A DNA stretch of 64,000 nucleotides from Patagioenas fasciata (Eukaryota; Chordata; Aves; Columbiformes; Columbidae): positions 6,117,945 to 6,181,944 of the forward strand of contig NC_092541.1 of assembly GCF_037038585.1 (NCBI RefSeq), in the 5' to 3' direction. Each line of letters begins with the position of its first letter. The first letter of the stretch is position 1. Shown here in pieces: positions 11,398 to 24,029 of the stretch. Made by a program: the position numbers and the translations under genes. The notes beneath the pieces were generated by a model. It did no database searches and was not told where the DNA came from. It saw only the letters and a list, made by a program, of their open reading frames with translations.

Positions 11398-11485
11398 GAC
11401 AGGAGAGGCGAGGCGAGGAGAGGAGAGGAGGAGGAAGGGGAGGAGGACGGGGAGGAGGACGGGGAGGAGGGGGAGGAGGAGGCGG
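11398..11485. repeat. Imperfect GGAGA purine-rich tract before V2
   Basis: Short, degenerate version of the purine tract, broken by single C residues. It ends about 65 bp before the V2 ATG. Confidence 0.8.
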
Positions 11486-11549
11486 CGCGTCCGGAGCAGA
11501 GAGCCGGGGCTGGCGGGGGGCAGCCAGGCGCAGGCGGCGGAGCGGCGGG

Positions 11550-12698
11550 ATGCGGCGGTGCCGGGGCGCAGGGCTGGCGGGACTGGCCGCGGTGTTCCTG
11601 GGTGCGCGGGGCTGGCGGGGCTGGGTGGCCGCCCAGACTTTGCCCGGTGTATTCCCTTGGGACCCACCACAAACTCTTCCTTCACCTTTTGTCTCTGTCC
11701 TCGCTCGTTCCCCTTCAACAGCTCTTTTGAGTCGCTTCTGGGTAGTCTCCCTCTTTTCCATTGTCTCTGTGATTACAAGACTGCTTACAGGTACACCTAT
11801 CTTTCTATACACGCACTATTTTCTCTGTAAATTCAACACTTCTTATTTACCCGATTTCAGCCCACTTTCATTTTAACACTCACTCTTGCTCTCCACTCTT
11901 CCTACCTTCACTCATCTCTCCGCTCCTCTTTCTACCTATCTCTCCAGGCCACTTCCATCAGTAACGACTCTTCCTGCTCTCTGAAGACCCCTCTGTTCTC
12001 TCACTCTGAGAGTTTGCTTTCCTGCACCTCTCCATTATTCAAATACATAATCTAATCCCCTTATGCTTTCAACATATATTATTTTTTCTGAATTCAACCC
12101 TCCATACTTCCCTGTAACACACCCATTCTCCTCTCTCTTCATCCCCTCTTCATCCATCCATCCATTCATTAATCTGACTTTCTTTCTGTGTCAGGGTACA
12201 TCAATTCCAAAATCCCCCCAAACTTCTTCTCTCGCTCCACACACATCCAGCACATGACCACTCTCCATCCGTGTTCATGGGTACATCTTCCCATCCTTTC
12301 TTGTCCATCTCCTTCTCACTGCCATTCTACCTAACAATTTATTGTGGAAAATCCGAGCTGGGAGACTTTTGATGATCTTTGGTCTTTTTTCCTTCTTTCT
12401 CTGCAGTGACTGTGGGCAGAGCCCAGGTGCAGCAGGAGCCCTCGGCAGAGACCACCGAGGGCACCGACATCAGCATCAACTGCTCACACCCCAACATACA
12501 ATCGTACGACTACATCGCCTGGTACCGTCAGCTACCGGGCCGACGTCCCGAATTCCTCGTGAACAGTCTTAGAGGCTCCAAACGGCTGTCGGACCCGCCG
12601 GGCCGGCTGTCGGTGGCGGCAGACCGCCGGTCCAGCGCCCTGTGGCTCTCCCGGCCCCGGCGCGGGGACGCGGCGGTGTATTACTGCGCCTTGGATGA
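11550..12698 (+). CDS. TRAV: T-cell receptor alpha/delta variable segment V2 (two exons)
   Basis: Exon 1 (11550-11601) encodes leader MRRCRGAGLAGLAAVFL. The intron 11602-12406 has GT and CTGCAG|TG boundaries. Exon 2 is 12407-12698. The mature domain begins near AQVQQEPSAETTEG. It keeps the first Cys in INCSHPN, the Trp in AWYRQLPGR and the second Cys in VYYCALD. CDR1 (IQSYDY) and CDR2 (NSLRGSK) differ from those of the sister genes, while framework 3 is identical to V4, V6 and V7. There are no stops; it should be functional. The intron of about 800 bp is longer than in the other family members. Confidence 0.92.
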
Positions 12699-12737
12699 CA
12701 CGGGGAGAGGAGCCGGGGCTGCGGCCGGGCACGAACC
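12699..12737 (+). other. 23-bp-spacer RSS of V2
   Basis: CACGGGG (12699-12705), 23-bp spacer, GCACGAACC (12729-12737). Confidence 0.9.
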
Positions 12738-12791
12738 GCCGCGGGCGGGGTCTGGTGGGTGGGGGGAGCGGGTGAACCACCCCGGCCGGAT

Positions 12792-12807
12792 CCTCCAGGG
12801 GGCGCTG
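12792..12807 (+). promoter_or_regulatory. CTCF-core-like motif 3' of V2 RSS
   Basis: CCTCCAGGGGGCGCTG, forward, 54 bp after the nonamer. It matches the CTCF core except at the third base. Confidence 0.55.
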
Positions 12808-12829
12808 CCGCTCCGCCCGCCGGTGCCGC

Positions 12830-14329
12830 CTTCTCCCGCCCGGCCCCGGGGCGGTTCCGTCGCCCGAGCGGCACCGGCACCGGCTTCAGCATCAACATCG
12901 GCATCGCCATTGACATTTCCGTTGCCACTCCCCGCGGGACGGAGACAGAAATACCCCGTCACAGCAGGGTGGAATCGCGATCGAAGCAGTGGCGGTGGCC
13001 GGCGGTGGCCGGGAAACAGCGACTGCACCCGCCGACTCCCGGCGAGGAGCAGCGACTTTCTGCTCTGCACAGGGAGGCGGGCATCAGAGATCCTCCTGCC
13101 CACGGGCAGCTGCACAGCCCTCGCTCCTGCTGCACCGACCGTCCCATGGAACAGATGGGAGCTCTTCTTGGGATTTTGGTTTTCCCCACCAGCACAGCCA
13201 AGGGACCCCTGAGCAGGTGCTTTCCTCTGCCCTGTAAACACAGGGACTCCCCCGCTAAAGTGCTAATGCAAAATTCGACTTGGAAAAAAACAACCAGAAG
13301 GGGTTTAATTCTTGCTACTTTGTTAAAGCTCAGATATGCAATTTAAAACTGTGTCCTCCAGCTACCACACTTTCAGGGAGATTTCAAAAATTCCTGTTAG
13401 TGTTACAAAATCATTGCATGGAGTTAGGAGTTCAAGCTCCACACCAACCAGGAACAGGGGATGTCAAGGTCACAGGCACCTCCAAACACTCCCCACAGTG
13501 GCTCATTATTGAGACCAGGAGCTTGTGTGTCAGGAGTCAGAAGCTTGGCAGTTGAGGCCCAGGAGACAGCACAAAGCTTGCACTGGTCCCACTGACCACA
13601 GCCCCAGGTGATGCCAGGTTTGTCCTTGAAGAGTGAGACAGAAAGACATCGGCTAAGTTGCCCTGAGCGGCTGGAGGTCTGAGGTGAGTGAGAGCTGGCA
13701 GGAGGCCTCTGGGAAGAGACTGTGGGCTCCAGCCAGTCCCCAGGGCCTCTGTGTGGCTCGAGTAGCTGACAGAGCTGTTCACAGCCCATAGGCAGAGCCT
13801 GCAGAGGCACAGAGTGAAGGATCAGCCCTGCTCCCTGTCACAGTTGGACTTTCTAACTGTGTTTCCGGGACAAATAAGGCAGAGCAACAGACATGGCCAG
13901 TCCAGCACACAGATCTGTCACATGCTCACATGGTATTGACCCCTCTTCTCACTGCCTCCTTCTGTCTTCCCACACTTGCTCCAGGTCAAACTACCTTTCC
14001 TGGTCTCAGCTCCTTCCCCTAAACATCTCCAGGCTTGCAAAATCACCAAATGCTTTCCCACTGCATCCCATAATGAGTCTGATACTGCTGTATTCAGAAA
14101 CATTGATGAGTCTATAGGATGGTATTCTCACCCTTCTGGATGGCAGGAGAAGTTCACCATGGACGGTTCTCCCTTGCTGGGGGGTGGCTGGACTTGGTGT
14201 GATCTCCAGGAGGAGCAAAAAGCTGTAGTTGATCTCTCCATAGGGCCTTTTCATGGCAGAAGCGGGAAGTCCCGAGGACGTCCAACTGGGAAGACTCTCT
14301 TGTTCATTCCCTCCCATCAGCTCTGTACA
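12830..14329. other. Intergenic, nothing recognised
   Basis: GC-rich V2 downstream flank to about 13.2 kb, then ordinary unique-looking sequence. Long frames near 12.7-13.3 kb reflect GC richness rather than genes. Confidence 0.4.
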
Positions 14330-14745
14330 CACATTCCAAGATCCCCCCTGAACCCTCTCTTCCCCAAGCTGAACACTGTCAGCCCTCTCAGCGTATCCTC
14401 ACAGTTCAGATGCTCCAGTCCCTGCACTATTTTGCTGGTCTTGCTCCAATATCTTTTTTCCATCAGGAGGTCCAGAACTGGAGCCAGAGCTCCAGAGTTG
14501 GCCTCACCAGTGCTGAGTAGAGAGGAAGGATCAGGTCCCTTGTTCTGCTGGAGATGCCCTTCCTACTGCAGCCCAGGCTGCTGTTGGCCTTCCTTGCCAT
14601 GAGGGTCCATTGCCACAGCAGACACAGGAACACCTCAGAGCTGCTGAAACTGAGCGGGACACAGCAGTGAGTATTCAGGAGAAGCATCCCAGCTGCTTGT
14701 CCAGCTCTTCCTCTTCCCTCAGCATGCACCAGTGACCACTGTTGG
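14330..14745 (-). repeat. CR1 LINE 3' fragment
   Basis: Reverse-oriented CR1 3' region with the recognisable GAGTTGGCCTCACCAGTGCT (14491 on) and CCCAGGCTGCTGTTGGCCTT (14572 on) stretches. Confidence 0.7.
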
Positions 14746-16309
14746 AAAAGAGGACTCTAGGTAGGAGATGTGGTTTTACCTCCTTTCCAAAATAAAATTC
14801 CTAAAGAGATAAAGTGTCCTCCTAACCCTGCATCTGGGGATCAGTGAAAACCTCAACATGTGAGCAAGACCCGTCAGCCAGGCACTGGACAAGAGTTTCT
14901 GTTGAACACCTTGAATTGTCTCCCTGCTCTTCATGTGCCTCCTCCAGCTTAGGGACTGACCAGTGCGTTCCTGGGGGCTGGGGTGGAGTCTCTGTGTCCC
15001 CGTGGGTTCCCTGCCCAACAGAAAACTGCTGGTGGCTGTACTTCTGGGATGTGTCTTTCTGGGATCTTATTTACTCCAGAAACAGGAAACTTCCAGCATT
15101 TTGAGGAACTCACTCACCTGAGCAAGTTCAGCAGAGGCCCCTGTAAGGGCGTGTGGAATGTGAGAGCAGCTGGTTAGTGAACCAGCCTTAGGGAAGGCTG
15201 GCTGATCAAGTCCCTTTTCCTTTCAAAGGGAAGAACAAGGAAAAGGAAAAGTGATCAACAAAGCCTACAAGGACACCAGTTTCTCAGTAAGTGATAAGGG
15301 ATGCAAGGAGGGAGACCAGAGCTCTGCAGCCTCTAATTGATGGGCCATTGGGAAACTGCAGGTGTAGATTTCAAGTGGGACAGGCAGAGCTTTGTAAGTG
15401 ACAGGAAGTGACAAGAGAAACATGAGGATTCTGGATGTTTGGGGGTGTTGTGCAGGACTAGAGAACACTTCTGAAGGCATGTGTAGGGGAAGGGTCAAAG
15501 GAGGGGGGAAAGAGAAGACTGGGGAGGAGCAAGGGGACTGAATAGAAAGGAGGAAGAAAATAGAAATCGGTACCTGCACGTGAGGCAGGACTGCTCAGTG
15601 CATTTGTTGGGATGATCCCTATGCCTGACCACTACAGCTCCCCTGCTTTCTTATTAAATCCTTTCTTAACCATCCTTCTGTGTAACGTCCCCTGTTTGAG
15701 TGCCAGTAGTTTGGGAGAGTAGTGTGAAAGAGAGAACTGGGTGCCAGTAACTGGATGGACTGTGCTGTGTGCAGCAAGGCCTCCAGCCAGCAGCTGGAGA
15801 AGAGACCTCTGCTCACAGGGTCTGTCAGTCTCTGTGTCAGCAACTGGAGGGACAACATCACACATGATGTGTGAGAAGTCATTGGAGGGATCTCAGTGGT
15901 TTTTGGTGTTCTTTCTGAATTTAAGTTGATGCTCACGTGTGTTTGTGGAATTTTTTGCCATATTGCAAACTTGCTTGCCCAGTGAGCAGGAGGAAAAGTT
16001 GTATCTAAAGCCAAAGCCAGCGGTGGGTAAGGTGGCCCAAGGCCAGCACATGACTGCTCAACAGACTGATGCTACCAAGCTGTGGTAATGATTGAGGGAT
16101 CCAAGAGTGTGGAAATAACTGTGAGACGAGTGGGTGATTGTGTGCATCTCTTTGTCAGTGAACATCAGACTGGCCATGCCAGGGAGAAGGAGGAGCCCCA
16201 GGTGCTGGGTCAGAGGGCCCTGGCTCCGGGCAGGACTATGAGATGGGCTGAGGGCCCATGGCGATATTTGAGGGGTGCAGGAATGCAGCTGTGCTGGTGA
16301 CTCCAGAGG
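14746..16309. other. Intergenic, nothing recognised
   Basis: No family-like frames. A small perfect inverted repeat, CAGCCTT-AGGG-AAGGCTG, lies at 15183; it is too short to interpret. Confidence 0.4.
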
Positions 16310-16690
16310 GTGAGGGGGTGTGTGTTTGCGCTATGGAAATGTATGAGCCAGGCATCATGGAGACAGTCCAATAAAGGGACACTGAAATGATGAAGAGACT
16401 GAAGCATCCCTGACATGGTGATAGACCGAGAAGCCTGGGACTGCTCAGCACAGAGAAATCTCAGGGAGATCTCATCAGTGTCTACAAATATCTGAAGGGA
16501 GGTTGTGAAGAACATGAAGCCAGGCTCTTCCCCATGGTGTCCAGTGACAGGACAAGAGGCACTTGGCACAAAGGGAAACAGTGGAGACTCTGTCTGGACA
16601 CCAGGAAACACTGTTTCACTGTGAGGGTGAGTGAGCTCTGGCACAGGATGTCCAGAGTGGTTGTGGAGTGTCCATCCTTGGAGAGCTTGC
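16310..16690 (+). repeat. CR1 LINE 3' fragment
   Basis: Matches the CR1 3' region order: CTACAAATATCTGAAGGGAG at 16483, GCCAGGCTCTTCCCC at 16520, then a GTGACAGGACAAGAGGC-type stretch and GTGGTTGTGGAGT-type sequence. Confidence 0.7.
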
Positions 16691-16699
16691 CTTCTTCAG

Positions 16700-18237
16700 T
16701 ATCCCAAAGAGAAGCTGAGAAGAGAAAGATTTTTGGTGCTTCTAACACTTGACTGCAGGATGAGGGGCCAGATGGAGCCAAACTCTGCTTGAGCACGTCG
16801 CAAAAGGCAATGGACCTGGTTGGGAACAGGGAAAACTCCTCCTAGAAACTTGGAACTGTGATTTTTTAATGATAAAGGTGGAGCATGGGTGGAGATGGAT
16901 CGCAGTTAGAATGAGACTCTGACTCCACAGAATGTTGATTAAAATACTGGAGATAAAACAAGAGTGTAAAAGGAGATGGCACAGGTGATGTGACGCCCTT
17001 TCAATTGTGGGATCCCTGAGTTATGGAGCATAATGTGGAGCTCAAATTGGGTTTTAGCACATAGTGCAAATCCCAGCCATGCAGAGATTTGCTGGTACTG
17101 TCATCTTTTCAGTTTTCATGGGACATTCTTAGAAATACACCACTCCTAATTTCTAGTGTTGAGTGAAAGGACATTTATATGAAAGACCAGTGCATCAATC
17201 CCAGATCAACACAAGGATGTGTTTGTGGCAACATTGCCAAATTCGTCAGGTGATCTATACAGCTCAGCACAACACAGGCCTATGCCTGCTCAGGTCAGGT
17301 TAACTTAACGATAATGAGCAGTTTGTTAGCTCTGCCATTACTGGTGCCTGGTATCATTTGGAAAGTGAATGGGAGTAGGGGTCCCCACCTGCAGTACCCC
17401 CACCCCTTCACATGCCCTTTCAGCTCTGGGGTGCAAGGCTACCCCATCCCCAGCCCTCACAGTGCAGCACTCCAATGGGTGCCCCATGTGCTCCCTGGGA
17501 ATCGGGGGTGACCTACTGGTCCCTCACCCTGTTCCCTGGTGACCCCTCACCCTTTTCCCTAGACTAGGAGTACATTGTCCTTGTCACCTCTGGGTTTGTA
17601 GAACCCAGCAAGCCCACGAGAGCCAGGTTCCTCTCTCACACTGTGGATTTTCCCAGCAGAAACAGGACACGGCCAGAACCCCTGGGCAACTCCACAGCAA
17701 AATAATCTCCTGGTTTGGAGGATTTGGGGGAGAGGTGTTGTTCCCAGGTAGCTGAGGAAAGAAAGGGGAGAGAAGAGAGAAACAGAAGAGACTTCTGTTC
17801 CCAAAGGAAATAACAGTGCTGCCAGACAGCTGAGGATCCCAGAGGAAGATGTGAAACCTCCATGGGGAAAGAAACCTCTGATCTCCTAAATGACTCAGAA
17901 GTGTTTGTGCGGAATTGCAGGCGATTCCAGTTGGGGCTTTGAGAATTCCACTGTGAGCTGACTGGGAACAGCCCCTTCCCAGGACTGGGGCTCTCAGAGT
18001 GCCCAGGACCCCTCATTGTGGAAATGCTGACAAAGCCTTTGGCTGAGGGAGCCACAGGTGGTGCTGCTGGAGGAGGGAGAAACCCAGAAGGAGCATTTGA
18101 GGCACAGGAAGAACAGATCAGTCGTCTTCCCCACTTCTACATTTGCTCCCCCACCAGAGTGGTTTCCGGTAGCTCTGGTATCTCGGGGCTGGGAGGTGCT
18201 TTTCTGACTCTCACTCAACAGGCAGGCTGCTCTCAGT
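16700..18237. other. Upstream region of V3, nothing recognised
   Basis: No copy of the V1-family 5' block, purine tract or keratin sequence is present. The last few hundred bases should contain the V3 promoter, but no motif stands out. Confidence 0.4.
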
Positions 18238-19438
18238 ATGCACCTCGGGTATCTCGTCCTCACTGCCTTTCTGGGGCAACTGCTGGGTAAGTCCTGGGTT
18301 TTCCTCAGCACATTCTTTCTTCTCCTGTGGAAACCCTCACCAGCCTTATCAGGTCCATATGGGAAAATAATCTTGAATTATAGGAAAACATTGGGACGCA
18401 TTAGCTCACATTTGTGGTTTTACATTGGCTCTCTCCAGGTGTTTTTACTGTTCAAAAGGGGAGAGATCTCAGACCTCTTCTCCTGCTTTTCTGTTGCCTT
18501 CAATCCATCTCTCTCTGTCTCTCTGCTCAGATCCACATGCTGTCTTCATGGGAGATCTCAGCTGTCTCTACACTCTCACATTTCTCCATTTTCAACAGAA
18601 ATTAGCAGATCTTGTCAAAGCTGCCCCAAGGACTATAAAGCTCTCATGAGATTGACATTAATAGGGTTTCCCATTCTGCCTCCTGGCTGGCACATCAGCC
18701 ATGGCTCCCAGTTTTCTCCTTTTTGTTGTTGTCACAGCCAGGGTTCCCTTATTTCAGGCTCAGCATTCTATACACTCGGGAAGCCAGGAACCCTCTAAGA
18801 GGAGAAGTATGGAGAAGAAAGATGATGTTTTTCTACAGCTCCATGGATGTCTCAGCCTGCTGCTGGGGGGGTGCTGGTCCCCAGACATGAAGGTCAGGTA
18901 TGACAGGCTGTTCCCTGGTCCTCTGGGCAGTAGGAGCAGGGACACAGAACAGCTCTCCTCAGAATCCACACTTGCCTGTGAGATCCAACCTCCTGCCCAG
19001 AACTACTGTCCACCTCCCTTTCCCCAGGCATAAGGATTTTCCTGTAGGGTAAGGGACAAGGAATCTTCGCCAGCAGGGTTTGGCACCCATTCCTGATTTG
19101 CTTCCCAGAGCCTTTCCCTGCAGAGTTCCTGACCTTCACTTTCTTCCAGGCACCATGGGGCAGGTCACTGTCACCCAGCAAGAAGAACAAGTCACAGTGA
19201 AGCAGAGAGACACCTTCCAAACAACCTGCACATACCAGACACCCAACTTTAATGGCTTGCTCTGGTACCAGCAGAGGAAAGGCCAAGCTCCCCAGCTGGT
19301 CTCATATCATGCAGGATCTGGCCTCAAGCGCAGCGACCGTTTCAGCACAACTCTGAACACCACGGGGAAATACAGCGTCCTGCAGGTGGAGGAAGTCGAG
19401 GTGTCTGACAGTGCCTTGTACCTCTGTGCTGTGCAAGA
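18238..19438 (+). CDS. TRAV: T-cell receptor alpha/delta variable segment V3, second family (two exons)
   Basis: Exon 1 (18238-18286) encodes leader [16 protein letters not shown] and ends at G|GTAAGT. The intron is 18287-19149. Exon 2 (19150-19438) starts after CTTCCAG with the same phase-1 split. The domain runs [14 protein letters not shown], first Cys in TTCTYQT, Trp in [29 protein letters not shown] in framework 3, and [10 protein letters not shown] with the second Cys. All canonical V-domain residues are kept and no stop is present, so it looks functional. Sequence, base composition and flanks differ from the V1 family: it has neither a GGAGA tract upstream nor a CTCF-like motif downstream. 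Its style is a conventional V-alpha domain; delta use cannot be excluded. Confidence 0.93.
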
Positions 19439-19477
19439 CACCCTGGTGCAGGGAGCTTCCTTGGCTGTGCAAGAACC
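19439..19477 (+). other. 23-bp-spacer RSS of V3
   Basis: Heptamer CACCCTG (19439-19445), spacer 19446-19468 (23 bp), nonamer GCAAGAACC (19469-19477). The heptamer differs from that of the V1 family. Confidence 0.88.
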
Positions 19478-19479
19478 CC

Positions 19480-20855
19480 AGGCAGGGAGGGGATGAGTCT
19501 GTGCAAGGCTGAGCTTGTGGGATGGGGCGCTGAGCTGTGCCCTGGCAGTGCTGCTTCCTCTGTGCCCCCAGGGATCTGCAGGGGAAGATCCTCTAATATA
19601 ATGTTTTCTGTCCATTCCAGACATCATTTATGCACACATGGTATTCAATATTCTCATACCACAGTAGGTGAAGGCAGTATCCTCTCCTTGTCAATGTGTG
19701 GGAAACTCCAGTTTCTGGTAAAGTGCAAGCAGCACACACATGAACATTTGTATTGACATATTAACAATTTGTTCATCTTGAGCACTGCTCATAACCACAG
19801 GAACATCTGTCCTCTGCAGCAATACCTGGTTTAGTCTTGTCTTGAGATGGAGAAACCTTAAAACTGGTTCCATTGTATTATTCCCCTCTCGATCTTCAGC
19901 CATTGCAGTTGATCTTAAGAGGTGCTGTAACTTTTCTTTCCCCTCTTGTGACAGATTCACTCCAGCCCCCGCCCAGCCAAACCAGCAGCATTTTGGCCCA
20001 GGCTCCAGAGGAGGTAGAGGCCTGAGCTGCAGCCAGGCCAATAACTCCTTTTAGGAAACCCACAAGGAAGCAGAATAGCAAACGAACACTGACAAATTGT
20101 GGGTGCACGAACCTCATACAGACCTTTCCCACTGTCTGCAATTTGACTACAAGTCAACCACTTTATTCTATAAATACGACAGCATGTGTGAGTCCACTTT
20201 GAGCTCTCTTTCCTAAATAAGTTGGTTTTACTGCTCACAGGTCAGGGGATGATCACAATTTAAATTTCTGAATAATCATTTACCTGAAGTAAATGCACAC
20301 TAAATATAATGAATCATCTAGAAGTATACACTTGTGTTATTTTTTATACACTCCCTGTTTCATGTTACTTAGTAAGCTGAATTTGTTGCAGTTCTTAAGC
20401 TGTAAAGTTCTGCTTATATTTACCAACAGCAACTACAAACTACACTGAACACCTACAAGGTAAGGTCTAGTTCGCACTTTGCTGGAAAGAACAAAATTGA
20501 CTGAGGAAAAAATAATGATCCCAAGGCTAACACCAAGACATTACAGACATCTGCAAAACAGGGCCTGTTTTGCCCTTCACTGAGAAGAAAAGTATTTATT
20601 CAAACAAAAGAGTGCCTGCAAGGCTATGGATCATAAGCAATATTTATAGCTAAACAAAACAAAGGCACATGTGAGATCAGTGAAAAAGATCCAATGAGAA
20701 GGAAGAAGACAAACTAAAATATTGCTCTTGGACAGAAACATGATATGAATGGTCTGTAAAGATATGAAAGTCTATGGTTTTCTATGTTCCGGTTGGAAGT
20801 CGACAAAGGTACCCAGATTGAGTCAGCCCTCCTGCTATTCTACTGCTTTTCTTAA
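19480..20855. other. Intergenic, nothing recognised
   Basis: V3 downstream flank turning AT-rich after 20.2 kb. No gene or clear repeat end recognised. Confidence 0.4.
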
Positions 20856-20858
20856 ATT

Positions 20859-20876
20859 AAAAAAAAAAAAAAATAC

Positions 20877-20922
<46 letters not shown>
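20859..20922. repeat. Poly(A) plus (TA)n microsatellite
   Basis: A run of about 15 A followed by alternating TA with a few CA steps. Confidence 0.95.
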
Positions 20923-20928
<6 letters not shown>

Positions 20929-21329
20929 TATGAGAATTTGGTTTCCTGAAAAGTTTCCTCCATGAAATGACATCAGGCCTCCCCTGAAAGTCTGGCTCCG
21001 GATGTCTAAAACACAAATGGGTATCAGGCTCCTAGAAAGAAGGGAAGCAGCATTCAGCTTGGCATATTTCCTCCATGCGGTAAATAATACAGTGAACTTG
21101 TCACCGAAATCTTTTAAGGTGCACTTTTCTTTGAGAAATCTGAACATTGCTCTGCAGTAAGCAGAGCCCTAAATAGCTCCCCCACGACATCTATCTGTTG
21201 GTATGATAATAAACCAAAACAACTACAGACAAAGAAAAGTGCAGCTCCCAGCATGAGACATCCATGGGTCTTCATTCCCCTGTTCTCCCTGGGGAGGCAG
21301 CAAAAGGCTCAGCCTCATTTCAGCAGGTG

Positions 21330-21895
21330 TCTCGTCCCTGCCACTGGAACAGGAGGTTGAGGGAAGGTTTCCTCTCCCTCTACTCTGCCCTGGTGGGTCC
21401 ACACCTGGACTAATGTGTCCAGTTCTGGGTTCCCAGGTTTAAGAAGGACAAGGAATTACTGGAGACAGTCCAGCGGAGGGACACAAAGATGATGAGGGAG
21501 CTGGAGCATCTTTCTTATGAGGAGAGACTGTGAGAGCTGTGTCTGTTTAACCTGGAGAAAAGAAGGCTGAGAGGGGATCTTACTCATGTTTATAAATAAC
21601 TCAATCTTGGGTGTCAAGGTGATTGGGCCAGGCTCTTTTCAGTGATGCCCAGTGATGAGAGGCAATGGGCAAAGACTGCAACACAGGAGGTTCCATCTAA
21701 AATTAGGAGAAACTTCTTTACTTTGAGGGTGCCAGAGCCCTGGAACAGGCTGCCCAGAGAGGTTGTGGAGTCTCCTTCTCTGGGGATATTCAAAACCTGC
21801 CTGGACACAATCCTGTGTGATCTGCTCTGGTGACCATGCTTTAGCAGGTGGGTTGGAGTAGACAATCCCTGCAACCCCAGCCATTCTGTGATTCT
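21330..21895 (+). repeat. CR1 LINE 3' end
   Basis: Classic CR1 3' sequence: GGACACAAAGATGATGAGGG at 21478, CTTATGAGGAGAGACTG at 21515, CTGGAACAGGCTGCCCAGAG at 21740. It ends with CR1-type ATTCTGTG octamers (ATTCTGTGATTCTGTC) at 21883-21898. Confidence 0.85.
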
Positions 21896-22059
21896 GTCAT
21901 CATCACCCCAAGGAATCTATGTAGACATTCTGTTTTCTAGTGGGAGCTGGTCAGTTCCTTCTGCTCATATTGTGCTATGAACTGGCACTTGTGATAGCAA
22001 GTGTCCTGTGTCTGCTTGATCAGGAATGAACTTCATTGCTCTCTTTCTCTAATGGGTGT

Positions 22060-22152
22060 TTGGTTTTGGGTTTTTTTTTTGTTGGTTGGTTGGAGTGGTT
22101 TTTGTTTGTTTGTTTTGGTTTGGTTTTGTTTTGTTTTTGTTTTTGTTTTTCC
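22060..22152. repeat. T/G low-complexity tract
   Basis: Nearly pure T and G on the + strand with GTTTT, GGTT and GTTT steps. The long frames on both strands here are artefacts. Confidence 0.9.
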
Positions 22153-22729
22153 CAGAGCACAGAAGTGGCTCCTCAAGAGAAACATCTCCATGAACAGCAG
22201 CTGCTGCAGAAACTCCACATACAGGGCCAGGCATTGTCCCTCCATCTGCTGGCTCAGGGGGGAGAGATGCAGCACAGCCTCTGCTTTACAGACAACCCCT
22301 CTCCAAGCTTCTCCTGGTCACACGTGTGACATCCCAGTGCCTTTGCCAGCCTGGGCCCCACACCCTGTCCCCTTAGGAAACACAAGGCCTACCCCAGCAC
22401 AACAGCACAACCCAGAGAAAGGCTGCATTGCCATTGACCAAGAGGAGCAAATGTCACACCAACTTTGAAAAGTGTCAAGATTGTCCAAAGCAGCTGTAAC
22501 ATTGAGTGCCCTTGATGTGTAACCATCCTTGTCATCTTGGGAGCTGCACACCCCAGTCCCCAGGAAGCAAAGACCAGACAGCCAGTGCAGGAGCACCTGA
22601 GTTTCTAAATTTCAGATGTAACTGGTTAGGCTAGATCAAGAAAGCAAGAGCAGGGAGGCAGGAGTGAGGATGACCCAGACCACAGCCTTGGTCAGGCAGT
22701 GCTCACACCAGCAGGGTGCAGGGGTTCAG

Positions 22730-23280
22730 GTGCATGTGGGCAACTTTTATGATCTCATTCTCTGCTGCAGGACAAAAATGGAGGGGCACAAGCAAAGCAG
22801 GACATGGATGGGGTGTATGGAGGGCAAATTTTTGATGCAGGCAATCCATGAATGGAACAGGGGAGAGGCTGTGTTGGACATGCTACTCACAAATGAAGAA
22901 GAACAGTTGGATGATGTAGAGCTCAAGGGCAGCCTTGCCTGCACTGGCCAAAAGGCTGTGGAGCTCAAGATCCTGAGAGCACTGACCAAGACAAACAGGA
23001 CGACTACTGCCCTGGACTACAGAAGAGCCCATGTCAGTCTTGTCAGGGACCTACCTGCTTGGCAGGGCGCCATGGGAAACTGCTGTAGTGCAGAGGGCAC
23101 CAGGAGAGCTGGATGCCCCTCAAGAACATCCTCCTCAGAGCACAAGGATGGTCCTCTGCAATGTGGCAGCAGGGTGACACTGTGGGGTGCAGCCACAGCC
23201 CCATGGGGACATACATCCCCCAAACCCAGCAACCAACAGGCACAATCCTCCCTACTGCAAGGTGAGCAGATATGAAAGGA
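22730..23280 (+). repeat. CR1 LINE endonuclease C-terminal fragment
   Basis: Translation carries CR1 endonuclease-end signatures: FLMQAIHEWNRGEAVLDMLL, then LTNEEEQLDDVELKGSLAC, then VELKILRALTK. Paralogous relics lie at 52.48 and 62.22 kb. The frame is interrupted. Confidence 0.75.
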
Positions 23281-23454
23281 ATATTTCCCCTACACTGGAT
23301 ATTAAGTCTTTCCTGCTAATGTATCATGGCCTGTGACATAACGGGGTGCTCTTGAAGCCCATCCCAAGCTTTAAGCAGTTGGTACCTTCCTGCCTGCAAG
23401 GTTAGAAAGACTTTCTGAGAAAATGTTTCCACCTCTCCCTCAGAGTTTGAGACA

Positions 23455-23880
23455 GCAGTGTGCTCTTGCAGTAACAGGAGCAGCTGCATCCTGAGCTGTG
23501 TTAAATACCTTCTCCATCTGGCCCATTTGAGATCATATCTGGAGTACTGCTGGCAAACTGGGCCTCCCTGCTCAAGGAAGGGTATCAACATATGGAAGTG
23601 AGTTCAACAAGGCCACTGTACATGTTAAGCAGCTGATGAACATGACATGCAAGGAGAGCATGAGAGAAGTGGGTCTGTTCATCTTAGACAAGAGATATCT
23701 CAGGAGAATTTCTTTCTTTCTACAACTATTTATTCAGAGGAACACAAGACGATGGACCACGTCTCCAGAAGTGCCCAGAAGACAGAGGGAAAGTGCCCAC
23801 GACTTTTTGCAATTTCCATCCTGAGAGGTGCTCAAGAATGGACTGAATGTGACTGTGAGGAACACGATCTAATGGGATCC
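23455..23880 (+). repeat. Degenerate CR1 LINE upstream of V4
   Basis: Matches the 3'-part CR1 relics upstream of V1, V2 and V6 (GTGTGCTCTTGCAGTAACAG at 23457; GTGACTGTGAGGAACACGAT-type end near 23870). Confidence 0.55.
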
Positions 23881-24029
23881 GTTCTGAGTAGAGTGATGAT
23901 GTAGACGCCCCCTGCAGGCCCCTTCTCACCTACATTCTGACTCGATGATTCTACCGTCCCCTGCCCACCCTGTCCCCTGCATGCCCATGGGCACATTTGT
24001 CCTCACACGCATCCTAATACAAACCAACG

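Noticed and set aside
19986-20010. J-segment-like FGPG motif downstream of V3
   Set aside because: No 12-bp-spacer RSS upstream and no splice donor after it, so the four-residue match is chance.
22001-22468. 155-codon hydrophobic frame as a membrane protein
   Set aside because: The hydrophobic part comes from a T/G low-complexity run; no conserved flanks or splice signals.
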